Source of the DNA: Streptomyces sp. Y2F8-2
GTDB lineage: Bacteria; Actinomycetota; Actinomycetes; Streptomycetales; Streptomycetaceae
Direction of reading: 5' to 3'
Assembly: GCF_014905555.1 (NCBI RefSeq)
Contig: NZ_BNGS01000005.1
Location: 124,001-188,000, forward strand
DNA length: 64,000 bases
The notes beneath the pieces were generated by a model. It searched no databases and was not told where the DNA came from. It saw nothing but the letters and a program-made list of their open reading frames with translations. Numbering within the stretch: position 1 is the stretch's first letter; each line of letters opens with the position of its first letter. Of the stretch, positions 24,519 to 32,491 are shown one piece after another. Position numbers and translations under genes: made by a program.

Positions 24519-24938
24519 CTAGACGTTGGGCTCCGCCGCGCTGATGTCGCCGAGCGCCGACTCCGGCTGACGCTCCACGGCCAGGTCGCCGAGGGAGATG
24601 ATCCCCACCGGCTCTCCGCCCTCGACGACGGGGACACGGCGGATGTGGTGCTCGCGCATCACCTGAATCGCGCGGTCCAGGTCCTCGTCGGGGGTCAGGG
24701 TGACCAGCTCTTCACTGCACGCGCGGGCCACCGTCGTCTCCTGCGGGTCGGCTCCCTCCGCGAGCGCGCGCACCACGAGGTCGCGGTCGGTGACCAGTCC
24801 ACGCAGATGGTCCTTCTCGGTGACGAGGACGGCTCCGATGTCCCGATCGCGCATGATCTGTGCCACCGTCGCCAGCGAGGTCTGCGGTTCGACCTTGACG
24901 GGCTCGGCGGTCATGATGTCGCGTACGTGCTGGGCCAT
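24519..24938 (-). CDS. CBS-pair domain protein
   Basis: 139-residue protein consisting of two CBS domains (Bateman module), which typically bind adenosyl ligands. Repeat one is VRDIMTAEPVKVEPQTSLAT with MRDRDIGAVLVTE and LRGLVTDRDLV; repeat two is ACSEELVTLTPDEDLDRAIQ with HHIRRVPVVEGGEPVGIISL. It has no enzyme domain, so it probably regulates a partner. ATG 24938 has GAGAAGGGA upstream; longer in-frame readings are low-complexity. It precedes a second respiratory module and fits a stress or energy-sensing role (inference). Confidence 0.9.
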   Translation of the reverse strand: MAQHVRDIMTAEPVKVEPQTSLATVAQIMRDRDIGAVLVTEKDHLRGLVTDRDLVVRALAEGADPQETTVARACSEELVTLTPDEDLDRAIQVMREHHIRRVPVVEGGEPVGIISLGDLAVERQPESALGDISAAEPNV

Positions 24939-25103
24939 GACGTGTCCCTTCTCCACAGGTCTCCCAGGTCTCCCCAGGGCTTCCCCGGGGCGGCGGTTCC
25001 GGTCCCCGCCGCTCAGGCGCCGAGTACCCGGTGGGCGTGGTCCTGCACGGCTGCGGCGCGGTCTCCCGCGCCGCGGCGGTCCGCCGGGACGGGCCACCTC
25101 CGG

Positions 25104-25472
25104 TCAGGTGGCGCCGGAGCCCCCGCTGCCGAAGGAGCCACTGGAGCCGGAGTTCCAGCGTGGGCGCTTCTGCTGCTCGCTGCGCCGGGTGCCGGAGGCG
25201 TGGACCTCGTGCGGGGTGAGACGCTCGCTCTCGTCCTGCGCACGCGGAACCTCGTTCGGCTCCCTGGCCTCCCGGGACTCCATGACGGGTCCGGAGGTCG
25301 GCCGGGTCGGCTGGTCGGAGGGGCGCGGCGGCGACGGTTCCCGGCGTCGCACCTTGATGCCGAGCCGGACGGCCCACACCAGGGCTCCCGCGATGAGGAG
25401 ACCGCCGACGAAGGCGCCGAGCACGCCCCAGGCGGCATCGGAAGCGGCTAGTTGAAGAGAGATCGTCAGCAT
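25104..25472 (-). CDS. DUF6479 family single-pass membrane protein
   Basis: 122-residue protein with one membrane helix near the N-terminus (AWGVLGAFVGGLLIAGALVW, residues about 14-33) and a cytoplasmic tail: IKVRRREPSPPRPSDQPTRP, then ESREAREPNEVPRAQDESER, LTPHE and a terminal PRWNSGSSGSFGSGGSG. The tail signatures match DUF6479, a Streptomyces family of unknown role. ATG 25472 is preceded by GGAG. A small hairpin (CCACCT/AGGTGG, 25094-25111) overlaps the stop codon. It is divergent from ctaD. Confidence 0.75.
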   Translation of the reverse strand: MLTISLQLAASDAAWGVLGAFVGGLLIAGALVWAVRLGIKVRRREPSPPRPSDQPTRPTSGPVMESREAREPNEVPRAQDESERLTPHEVHASGTRRSEQQKRPRWNSGSSGSFGSGGSGAT

Positions 25473-25703
25473 TTTCTCCGGGTACCCCGCTGCGGGGAAT
25501 GAACCCTTCGCCTGCGGGCGCCCGCGACGGCGGCGGAACCGGGTCGACGGACCGGCTTCAAGCGCGGGGCCGCGCGGCGGTGGTCTCTTCCTCCTCCCGA
25601 CCGGTTTCTCCCGGCCGAGCCGGGGCACCCGCGACGCGCCCGCGTGCCGTCCGGCCCGTGCGCCGGGTGTGACACCGCGGGCGACGGCGCGTGGAGGAGG
25701 ACG

Positions 25704-27377
25704 ATGACAGAACTGTCGGAATACAGCGCGGACCTCCGGCGGAAGGCCACCGCCTCCTCCCCTCTCGGCCGCACGGTGCTGAACTGGATGACGACGACCG
25801 ACCACAAGGTGATCGGTCGTCTGTACATGGTCACCGCGTTCTGCTTCTTCCTCTTCGCCGGTCTGCTGGCGATGGCGATGCGGGCGGAGCTGGCCCGTCC
25901 GGGCCTGCAGTTCATGTCCGAGGACTTCTACAACCAGCTCTTCACGGTGCACGGCACGGTGATGATGCTGCTCTTCGCGACGCCCATGTTCGCCGGATTC
26001 GCCAACGCGGTGATGCCGCTGCAGATCGGTGCCCCGGACGTGGCGTTCCCGCGCCTGAACGCCCTGTCGTACTGGATGTACCTGTTCGGCGGCCTGATGG
26101 TGGTGTCCGGGTTCCTGACGCCGTCCGGGGCCGCCTCGTTCGGCTGGTTCGCCTACGCCCCACTGAACAGCGCTTACCGCACGCCCGGCGCCGGCGGCGA
26201 TCTGTGGACGATGGGCCTGGTGGTGACGGGTGTGTCGACGACACTGGGCGCGGTCAACTTCATCGCCACGATCATGTGTCTGCGGGCCCCTGGCATGACG
26301 ATGTTCCGGATGCCGATCTTCACCTGGAACGTCCTGTTCACGTCGATCCTGGTGCTGCCCGCGTTCCCCGTGCTCACGGCCGCGCTGCTGGCGCTGGAGG
26401 CCGACCGTAAGTTCGGGGCACACGTCTTCGACGCGACGAACGGCGGCGCCATCCTGTGGCAGCACCTGTTCTGGTTCTTCGGACACCCGGAGGTGTACAT
26501 CGTGGCGTTGCCGTTCTTCGGGGTGATCTCGGAGATCCTCCCGGTGTTCTCGCGCAAGCCGCTGTTCGGCTATCTGCCGATGATCGGCGCGACGACCGCG
26601 ATCACCATGCTCTCCGCGGTCGTGTGGGCGCACCACATGTTCACGACGGGTGCCGTGCTGTTGCCGTTCTTCTCCCTGATGTCGTTCCTGATCGCGGTCC
26701 CGACGGGGATCAAGTTCTTCGCGTGGATCGGCACGATGCACCGCGGGTCGCTGTCGTTCGAGACACCGATGCTGTGGTCGCTCGGTTTCCTGGTGACGTT
26801 CCTGCTGGGCGGCCTGAGCGGTGTGCTCCTCGCGTCGCCGCCGATTGACTTCCATGTCACCGACTCGTACTTCGTCGTGGCGCACCTGCACTACGTCCTC
26901 TTCGGCACCGTGGTGTTCGCGATGTTCGCGGGCTTCTACTTCTGGTGGCCGAAGTTCACCGGGAAGATGCTGGACGAGCGGCTCGGCACACTGCACTTCT
27001 GGCTGCTGTTCCCCGCCTTCCAGCTCACCTTCCTGGTGCAGCACTGGCTCGGCACGGAGGGCATGCCCCGCCGCTACGCCGACTACCTGCCGGCCGACGG
27101 CTTCACCCTGCTGAACACGCTCTCGTCCGCGGGCGCGTTCCTGCTGGGCGTCTCCACGCTGCCGTTCCTGTACAACGTCTGGCGCACCGCGCGGTACGGC
27201 CAACGGGTCACCGAAGACGACCCCTGGGGTTACGGCCGCTCGCTGGAGTGGGCGACGTCCTGCCCGCCACCGCGCCACAACTTCGTGGCCCTGCCCCGGG
27301 TGCGGTCCGACTCGCCCGCCTTCGAGCTGCACCATCCCCAGGCCCTGCGGCAGTCCCTCGAGGAGGGAGCGCGATGA
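25704..27377 (+). CDS. ctaD: Cytochrome c oxidase subunit I (second copy type)
   Basis: 557-residue haem-copper oxidase subunit I with 12 predicted membrane helices. Haem and copper ligands are in place: His83 (TVHGTVMML), His261 and cross-linking Tyr265 (GHPEVYIVALP), His310-His311 (WAHHMFTTG), His394 and His396 (VAHLHYVLFG). It reduces oxygen at the membrane and pumps protons as part of the aa3-type oxidase. GGAGGAGG precedes the ATG. It is not next to ctaC, ctaE or a full qcrCAB, so it is likely an accessory paralogue rather than the housekeeping gene. It overlaps ctaF by 4 bp. Confidence 0.93.
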   Translation: MTELSEYSADLRRKATASSPLGRTVLNWMTTTDHKVIGRLYMVTAFCFFLFAGLLAMAMRAELARPGLQFMSEDFYNQLFTVHGTVMMLLFATPMFAGFANAVMPLQIGAPDVAFPRLNALSYWMYLFGGLMVVSGFLTPSGAASFGWFAYAPLNSAYRTPGAGGDLWTMGLVVTGVSTTLGAVNFIATIMCLRAPGMTMFRMPIFTWNVLFTSILVLPAFPVLTAALLALEADRKFGAHVFDATNGGAILWQHLFWFFGHPEVYIVALPFFGVISEILPVFSRKPLFGYLPMIGATTAITMLSAVVWAHHMFTTGAVLLPFFSLMSFLIAVPTGIKFFAWIGTMHRGSLSFETPMLWSLGFLVTFLLGGLSGVLLASPPIDFHVTDSYFVVAHLHYVLFGTVVFAMFAGFYFWWPKFTGKMLDERLGTLHFWLLFPAFQLTFLVQHWLGTEGMPRRYADYLPADGFTLLNTLSSAGAFLLGVSTLPFLYNVWRTARYGQRVTEDDPWGYGRSLEWATSCPPPRHNFVALPRVRSDSPAFELHHPQALRQSLEEGAR

Positions 27378-27763
27378 AGACCGAGGCCATGCTCTTCGGC
27401 GGCGTCGCCGTGTTCTTCGCGGGCTCCGCCGTTCTCTACGGTGCCTGGTCGAGGGATCCGGCGGGTACGGCGTGCCTGGTCATCGCCTTCGGGATGGCGG
27501 CCCTGGTCGCCTTCTTCTGCGCCGTGCAGTACCGGCGCAAGGGGCGTCGCCCGCAGGACCGCAAGGACGCCGAGGTGATGGACGCGGCCGGTCCGCTGGA
27601 GTTCTTCCCGGCCCACAGCCCGTGGCCCGTGGTCACGGCGCTCGGCTTCGCCCTCGCCGCGACCGGTGTGGTCTTCGGGCTGTGGCTGTTCCTCATCGGC
27701 CTCGGGGTGCTGGCTCGGGGTGTTCTCGGGATGGTGTTCCAGTACGCGGCTCGAGGGAGCTGA
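27374..27763 (+). CDS. ctaF: Cytochrome c oxidase subunit IV (CtaF)
   Basis: 129-residue actinobacterial subunit IV with four hydrophobic segments (about residues 5-22, 35-52, 85-105, 108-122) and the linker AAGPLEFFPAHSPWPVVTA that is typical of CtaF. The ATGA overlap with ctaD indicates translational coupling and a shared complex. The last 71 bp overlap the convergent cytochrome b gene, so the C-terminal VLARGVLGMVFQYAARGS is encoded opposite the QcrB C-terminus. Confidence 0.88.
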   Translation: MKTEAMLFGGVAVFFAGSAVLYGAWSRDPAGTACLVIAFGMAALVAFFCAVQYRRKGRRPQDRKDAEVMDAAGPLEFFPAHSPWPVVTALGFALAATGVVFGLWLFLIGLGVLARGVLGMVFQYAARGS

Positions 27764-29231
27764 GCGGCTTCCTCGGCACTCCCGGCCGGAAGTCGGTCAC
27801 CGGCTCGTGGCCGCTCTCGTAGCCGCCCTCCACGGTCTGCCGCACCTCCCCGGTCTCCTCGCCCTCGGCCAGGCGTTTCTGCTCCGCCTCCAGCAGGGCG
27901 TGGCACAGTCGGCGGGTGAACAGGAAGGCGGCCACGGGCGCCGCCACGAGGGCGATGCGCAGGGTCCAGGTCAGAGAGTTCAGCGAGATCTGGAAGGTGT
28001 CGGCCACGATGTCGTTGCCGCCGGCCAGCAGCAGGACGCCGTAGAAGGTGATCCCGGCGACGCCGAGCCCGGTGCGCACCGGGCGTTCCCGCGGCCGGTC
28101 GCAGAGGTGCTGTTCCCGGTGCCGCTCTCCCGTCAGCCGCTGTTCGACGAACGGGTAGGCGTACAGGACGGCGAACAGCAACAACGGTAGGACGACCCCC
28201 GGCAGCAGCACGTTCCACATGATCGTGTGGCCGGCGACGGTGGTCTCCCAGCGCGGCATCAGCCGCAGCGATCCCTCCAGGAAGCCGACGTACCAGTCGG
28301 GCTGCGAGCCGGTCGACGCCTGGTCCGGCCGGTAGGGGCCGTACGTCCACACCGGGTTGATCTGGGCGACTGAGCCGAGCATCGCGATGACGCCGAAGAC
28401 CATGAGGGACAGGCCGAGGGAGGACGCGGCGAACTGCGGGAAGAGCGGCTTGCCGATGACGTTCCGGTTGGTCGCGCGCGGGCCGCGCCACTGGGTGTGC
28501 TTCAGGTGGAAGACCAGGATCAGGTGCACGGTGACCAGGGCGAGCAGTGCTCCGGGCAGCAGCAGGACGTGCACGGGGTACAGCCGCGACACGATGTCCT
28601 CGCCGGGGTACTGCGACCCGAACACGAACATGCTGACGTAGGTCCCCACGACCGGCAGGGACAGCATGATGCCCTGGGCGATGCGCAGTCCCGTGCCGGA
28701 GAGAAGGTCGTCGGGGAGCGAGTAGCCCGCGAAGCCCTCGGCCAGGGCGATCAGGAACAGCGTGACACCGATGATCCAGTTGATCTCCCGGGGCCTGCGG
28801 AAGGCACCGGTGAAGAAGATCCTCAGCAGATGCAGACCGATCGCGGAGACGAACACCAACGCGGCCCAGTGGTGCATCTGCCGCATGAGCAGGCCACCGC
28901 GCACCTCGAAGCTGATGTGCAGGGTCGCGTCGAACGCCTCCGACACCGGCGTCCCGCGCAGCGGCACGTAAGGCCCGTGGTAGACGACCTCGTGCATCGC
29001 CGGCTTGAAGAAGAGCGTCAGCCACACGCCGGTCACGATCAGCACGATCAGGCTGTAGAGCGCGATCTCGCCGAGGAGGAACGACCAGTGCTCGGGGAAT
29101 GCCTTGCGCAGCAGTCGTCCGCCGCCGTCCAGCAGGGGCAGCCGCCCGTCCGCCGCGTCGGCGAACCGCTCCCCGGGACGGCGGACTTCGGATGCCGCGG
29201 ACGGGGCCGGTGGCCGGTGCTCCGCCTTCAC
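27693..29231 (-). CDS. qcrB: Stand-alone cytochrome b (QcrB-like)
   Basis: 512-residue bc-complex cytochrome b with about eight helices. Haem-ligand pairs are present: His121 and His134 (MHHWAALVFVSAIGLHLL) and the helix-D pair in YPVHVLLLPGALLALVTVH, which has 14 intervening residues. The Qo-site motif appears as QPDWYVGFLEG, a PEWY variant. The C-terminal tail is hydrophilic. GTG 29231 has GGGAGG upstream. No qcrA (Rieske) or qcrC (cytochrome c) gene is nearby, so this subunit either borrows housekeeping partners or forms a different complex with the convergent oxidase module. Confidence 0.87.
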   Translation of the reverse strand: MKAEHRPPAPSAASEVRRPGERFADAADGRLPLLDGGGRLLRKAFPEHWSFLLGEIALYSLIVLIVTGVWLTLFFKPAMHEVVYHGPYVPLRGTPVSEAFDATLHISFEVRGGLLMRQMHHWAALVFVSAIGLHLLRIFFTGAFRRPREINWIIGVTLFLIALAEGFAGYSLPDDLLSGTGLRIAQGIMLSLPVVGTYVSMFVFGSQYPGEDIVSRLYPVHVLLLPGALLALVTVHLILVFHLKHTQWRGPRATNRNVIGKPLFPQFAASSLGLSLMVFGVIAMLGSVAQINPVWTYGPYRPDQASTGSQPDWYVGFLEGSLRLMPRWETTVAGHTIMWNVLLPGVVLPLLLFAVLYAYPFVEQRLTGERHREQHLCDRPRERPVRTGLGVAGITFYGVLLLAGGNDIVADTFQISLNSLTWTLRIALVAAPVAAFLFTRRLCHALLEAEQKRLAEGEETGEVRQTVEGGYESGHEPVTDFRPGVPRKPLSSLEPRTGTPSREHPEPAPRGR

Positions 29232-29377
29232 CGTGCCTCCCCCCGGGTGGTCGGCGGACCCCTCACACCGGTCACGGTCCACGGAACGCCTCCTTCTCCC
29301 GCCTCTCACCGACCGTCCCATGCCCTGTGCGGCCCTCGGGCCGCCGACGACCACCCCTGCCTTCACGCCGCCCGTCG

Positions 29378-29566
29378 TCAGGGGAAGAGCGCGATGCCGA
29401 GGACGATCAGCAGGACGATCACGACGATGATCGCCACCATGCTCCAGGACCCGCGGTTCTTCGCCGGCGCCTTGGCCTTCCCGCCGCGAGGCCGGTCCTC
29501 CTCCAGCGTCGGATGGGCCGGGCGGTCACGCTTGTAGAACTCTTCGTCATCTCGGTGTTCGGTCAT
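29378..29566 (-). CDS. Small tail-anchored membrane protein
   Basis: 62-residue protein: a charged N-terminus (MTEHRDDEEFYKRDRPAHP), a Lys/Gly/Arg linker, and one C-terminal membrane helix (SMVAIIVVIVLLIVLGIALF). GGAGA precedes the ATG at good spacing. I do not recognise a family. Its place between the cytochrome b gene and the HemK2-CDGSH-HDO operon on the same strand suggests co-expression and perhaps a small subunit or assembly role, but that is inference. Confidence 0.65.
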   Translation of the reverse strand: MTEHRDDEEFYKRDRPAHPTLEEDRPRGGKAKAPAKNRGSWSMVAIIVVIVLLIVLGIALFP

Positions 29567-29658
29567 GACGTCTCCTTCCCGATGTGCCCCTGTCCTTGTG
29601 TGCCCCTGTCGTTGTCGCCGAGCGGGTTCCCCGCCCGCGCCGCGGGATGCCGGACGCG

Positions 29659-30678
29659 TCAGGCGGCCAGTGCCCCCGTGCGCAGGGCGCTGTCCCCGCC
29701 GCGCCACGTCTTGAGGAGGAGGGCGCCGAGCCGGTCCTCGAGGAAGCCGGTGGCGCGGATCCCGAACACGACGTCCGCCTCGAGATGCGGTTCGCTCTCC
29801 AACAGCCCGCCGATCACGTCATGGCGTACGACCTGTTCGTGCACGGCGTCCGCCACCACGTGCTCGTCGTAGAAGCGGGCGGCCGCCTCCCCCGCACCCG
29901 TCCGGCGCATGGCCTCGGCCAGGCGGCGGGAGCCGGGGGAAGAGGTGACCTCGACCGCTGCGAAATGGCCGGTCAGCGCGCCGCGCAGGCTGCGGTGCAG
30001 GCCGAGGAGGGACATGAGGTTGACCGTGGCGAGCATCTCCGCGGGCGCGGCCTCCACGTAGTAGCCGTAGGCCGTGTTGAGCCCCAGGTCCTCCATCAGG
30101 TCGGCGAAGAGGCCCGCGTGGATCTCGTCGGCCCGTCCCGCCCCGAACTCGTCGAACTCGACGGCCACCATGGCCGCCTTGGCCCTGCCGTGCAGCCGGG
30201 GGATCACCCAGGCATGCGGGTCGGCCTCCTTGAGGTGGTACAGCGATCGCAGCGCCGCGTACTCCCTGAGGTGGCGCAGTTCGCCCTCGCTCCGCAGGAA
30301 GTGGGTGACGCTGCCGCCGCCGTCGCCGACGGGTTCGACCTGGAGTTCGTCCAGGGCCTCCTGCGCGCCGGCGTCGACCGGGACGTCTGCACGCAGAGCG
30401 TCCAGGAAACGGTCTTCGAGGGCGCGGCGGAAGGTGAGCAGGGCGGGGTCCCACTCGTGGTCGTCATCGACCCCGTCGAACCCCTGGTAGTGCAGTTCGT
30501 ACAGGACGTACAACGCCAGCTGCAGGTCTTCGCCGTACGGGTCGCTGTCCGCGAGGGAGGCCAGCGACAGCGGGCTGCCCCGCTCACGCAGCGCGCTGAC
30601 CGCACCGTGCGAGAGAGGGCCCCTGGGCAGGGGCAGCGGCGGGCTGAACTGGCGTGGTTCACGTCGGCCGGTCGTCAC
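29659..30678 (-). CDS. Haem-oxygenase-fold diiron oxidase-like protein
   Basis: 339-residue protein annotated in this family as iron-containing redox enzyme (TENA/haem-oxygenase-like, HDO superfamily). Candidate metal ligands are the Glu/His set in AVEFDEFGAGRADEIHAGLF and the D/H pairs in ARFYDEHVVADAVHEQV, with a further HAWVIPRLHGR segment. Characterised HDOs use diiron and oxygen for C-C cleavage, N-oxygenation or desaturation of small molecules; the substrate here is unknown. GTG 30678 overlaps the CDGSH stop (GTGA), so it is coupled to the iron-sulfur protein. Last gene of a three-gene operon. Confidence 0.8.
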   Translation of the reverse strand: MTTGRREPRQFSPPLPLPRGPLSHGAVSALRERGSPLSLASLADSDPYGEDLQLALYVLYELHYQGFDGVDDDHEWDPALLTFRRALEDRFLDALRADVPVDAGAQEALDELQVEPVGDGGGSVTHFLRSEGELRHLREYAALRSLYHLKEADPHAWVIPRLHGRAKAAMVAVEFDEFGAGRADEIHAGLFADLMEDLGLNTAYGYYVEAAPAEMLATVNLMSLLGLHRSLRGALTGHFAAVEVTSSPGSRRLAEAMRRTGAGEAAARFYDEHVVADAVHEQVVRHDVIGGLLESEPHLEADVVFGIRATGFLEDRLGALLLKTWRGGDSALRTGALAA

Positions 30679-31025
30679 GCGCGTGTCTCCTTCCGTCCCC
30701 AGTCCTGATCGTCGCAAGTCCTTCCGCACCCCGCTTGCGGCTCCTCCGGCATCTCCCTCCGCCCGGTCTGCGGGTCGCCCGGCACGTCTGTCCGCCCGGC
30801 TTCCCGGTCGTCCCGCATCTCCTTCGGGCCGGTTTCCCGGTCGTCCGTCGGTTTCCCGCGGCGGCGATGGCTGGTGTCGCACCATGGGTAGGTGCGGCTG
30901 CGTCGGCAGGTGCAGATCGCCACCACGAACCGCCGGCTGACGACGGTGTCGCCGTCGGGGCCGGTGACCTCCACGGGACCTTCGACCAGCAGTGGGCCGT
31001 CGCGATCGGCCCGGATGCGGACCAC
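30675..31025 (-). CDS. CDGSH-type iron-sulfur protein with repeat tail
   Basis: 116-residue protein. The ligand set of a CDGSH [2Fe-2S] cluster is complete: Cys38, Cys40, Cys49 and His53 in CTCRRSRTYPWCDTSH, with the usual Gly of CDGSH replaced by Thr. A normal CDGSH protein would end soon after; this one continues with five degenerate 11-residue repeats (residues about 60-114). GTG 31025 is 4 bp after the methyltransferase stop; GTG 31046 is possible. It overlaps the diiron gene by 4 bp. It probably donates electrons or a cluster to the diiron protein (inference). Confidence 0.82.
   Translation of the reverse strand: MVRIRADRDGPLLVEGPVEVTGPDGDTVVSRRFVVAICTCRRSRTYPWCDTSHRRRGKPTDDRETGPKEMRDDREAGRTDVPGDPQTGRREMPEEPQAGCGRTCDDQDWGRKETRA
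30684..30848 (-). repeat. 33-bp degenerate tandem repeat inside CDGSH gene
   Basis: Five in-frame units of 33 bp encode TDDRETGPKEM, RDDREAGRTDV, PGDPQTGRREM, PEEPQAGCGRT and CDDQDWGRKET. The consensus is about xDDRExGRxEM. The repeat period is exactly 11 codons, so it is translated and likely recent or under repeat dynamics. Confidence 0.7.
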
Positions 31026-31029
31026 ACGT

Positions 31030-31707
31030 TCACTCTCGTACGGCACGGACGACCACCAGCTCTTCCACCATGTCGTCGGCGGGCAGACCGCGCTGCCGCA
31101 ACCAGGCCAGCCGGGACCGCAGCACCCGGCCGAACGGAATGGGGACGCGATCCGTGACCCCGGCGCTGAGCCCCGCCGAGGTGAGTCGGTCCAGGGTCTC
31201 GTCCACCCCGGACAGCGCGGAGTGCACCAAGAGGAGCACTCCGTGGGCGCGCAGGTACCCGGGCGCGGCATCACAGATGCGGTCCAGAAGCAGCCGCCCG
31301 TCCCAGCCGGCGTCCCAGGCGCGGGCGGAGCCCCGGGGGCTTCCGGCAACGGGTGAGGGCACGTACGGCGGATTGCTGACCACCAGGTCGAAGCGGCGTC
31401 CGGGCACGGCCGCCGTGAGGTCGCCGCGGCGCACGCTGATGCGCTGCCCGCTGAGCAGCGCGTTCACCCGGGCCGCCAGCACCGCCCGCCAGGAGATGTC
31501 GACGGCGGTGACACGCGCGCCGAGCCGTGCTGCCTCCAGGGCCAGGGCGCCGCTGCCGGTGCCCAGGTCGAGGACGTCCGCCCCGGGGGTGATCTCTTCC
31601 CGGCGCAGCGCACGCGTCAGCAGCCAGGTGTCCTCCTGCGGCTCGTAGACGCCCGGCGGGGTCCACGCGGGGGCAGGAAGGGGCGGACAGGGGGTTTCGA
31701 CGGTCAT
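31030..31707 (-). CDS. HemK2/MTQ2-like class I methyltransferase
   Basis: 225-residue SAM-dependent methyltransferase. Motif I is DVLDLGTGSGALALEAARLG near residues 44-63, and the diagnostic NPPYVPSP for amide/amine N-methylation is near residue 110. This matches the HemK2/MTQ2 branch, whose known members methylate a glutamine side chain of release factor or other proteins. The dedicated release-factor methyltransferase prmC usually sits next to prfA, so this copy is likely something else. GGAGGA precedes the ATG. First gene of the operon with CDGSH and the diiron protein. Confidence 0.85.
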   Translation of the reverse strand: MTVETPCPPLPAPAWTPPGVYEPQEDTWLLTRALRREEITPGADVLDLGTGSGALALEAARLGARVTAVDISWRAVLAARVNALLSGQRISVRRGDLTAAVPGRRFDLVVSNPPYVPSPVAGSPRGSARAWDAGWDGRLLLDRICDAAPGYLRAHGVLLLVHSALSGVDETLDRLTSAGLSAGVTDRVPIPFGRVLRSRLAWLRQRGLPADDMVEELVVVRAVRE

Positions 31708-31860
31708 CGGCTCCTCCGGTCGACTACGCAGGCGCTATCGGCACCAGCCGCGGCGCACCACGGCTGGTGCGGATCTTTGCCTGCGCACCCCGAGTCCCCC
31801 ACTGCACGTACTCGACACGTGCCCCTTCTCACTCCGGGCGCCCCGAAGCCCCCGCGAGGC

Positions 31861-32283
31861 TCACCCGAGGAAGCTCAACCGCACCTGGCGCTGGGCGTTG
31901 TCCCGGTTCGTGTCCACCAGACATACCGACTGCCAGGTCCCCAGTTCCAGCTCTCCGCCGACGACCGGCAGGGTCGCGTGGGGCGGGACGAGGGCCGGGA
32001 GGACGTGGTCGCGGCCGTGGCCGGGGCTGCCGTGGCGGTGCTGCCAACGATCGTCGGCCGGGAGGAGGGTGTGCAGGGCGGCCAGGAGGTCGTCGTCACT
32101 GCCGGCGCCCGTCTCGATGATCGCCACGCCGGCCGTGGCGTGTGGCACGAAAACGTTCAGGAGGCCGTCCCGGCCCCTGCTCACCTCACGGAGGAAGGTC
32201 ACACATTCCTGGGTGAGGTCGAAGACCGTCTCCGAGGATCCGGTGGCGATATTCAGGACGCGGCTGCTGAAGGCATCGGACAT
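31861..32283 (-). CDS. YjbQ/UPF0047 family protein
   Basis: 140-residue beta-rich protein of the YjbQ family (named secondary thiamine-phosphate synthase from complementation studies). Conserved residues are seen in VFVPHATAGVAIIETG and GTWQSVCLVDTNRDNAQRQV, and in HHGSPGHGRDHVLPAL-like HRHGSPGHGRDHVLP. These His/Glu/Asp groups make a putative metal-binding pocket. The true cellular role is unsettled. The ATG has GGAGG very close upstream. It is divergent from the ssu leader and promoter. Confidence 0.88.
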   Translation of the reverse strand: MSDAFSSRVLNIATGSSETVFDLTQECVTFLREVSRGRDGLLNVFVPHATAGVAIIETGAGSDDDLLAALHTLLPADDRWQHRHGSPGHGRDHVLPALVPPHATLPVVGGELELGTWQSVCLVDTNRDNAQRQVRLSFLG

Positions 32284-32368
32284 GCCTCCATCGTCACCCA
32301 CACGCCCGACCTCACACACAGCTGATGGCCCGTCCGGCGATACGAGCGGTCCACTTGCCGAGACGCCG

Positions 32369-32398
32369 TTGACCTCGAAGGCGCCATCTGGCTACTTT
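32369..32398 (+). promoter_or_regulatory. Promoter of ssu leader
   Basis: TTGACC (32369-32374) and TACTTT (32393-32398) with an 18-bp spacer. The -10 ends 7 bp before the leader ATG (32406), which places the transcription start at or next to the ATG and makes the leader peptide leaderless. Confidence 0.6.
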
Positions 32399-32405
32399 CA
32401 GCCGC

Positions 32406-32489
32406 ATGTTGCGTTCAGCCCTGCTCACCACGCGCGGTCACATCGACCTGCTGCGGGTGGCCTCTGCCGCGTGTCGCCGCGGCCGCTGA
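32406..32489 (+). CDS. Leader peptide of the sulfonate operon
   Basis: 27-codon reading frame: ATG at 32406, stop at 32487, core GHIDLLRVASAACRR with one Cys codon 5 codons from the end. Streptomyces sulfur-assimilation operons often begin with short peptides of the R/GHxDLLRVxSxxCR type, annotated as putative leader peptides; mycobacterial Cys-containing leaderless uORFs are known to attenuate sulfur genes. Position, promoter spacing and the downstream alkanesulfonate genes all fit a cysteine-responsive attenuator: ample cysteine lets the ribosome finish and downstream expression drops. The regulatory mechanism is inferred, not shown. Confidence 0.75.
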   Translation: MLRSALLTTRGHIDLLRVASAACRRGR

Positions 32490-32491
32490 CG

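Noticed and set aside
25104..27335. A 743-codon minus-strand frame opposite ctaD
   Set aside because: Only its last 122 codons (DUF6479) look like a protein; the rest is low-complexity shadow of ctaD.
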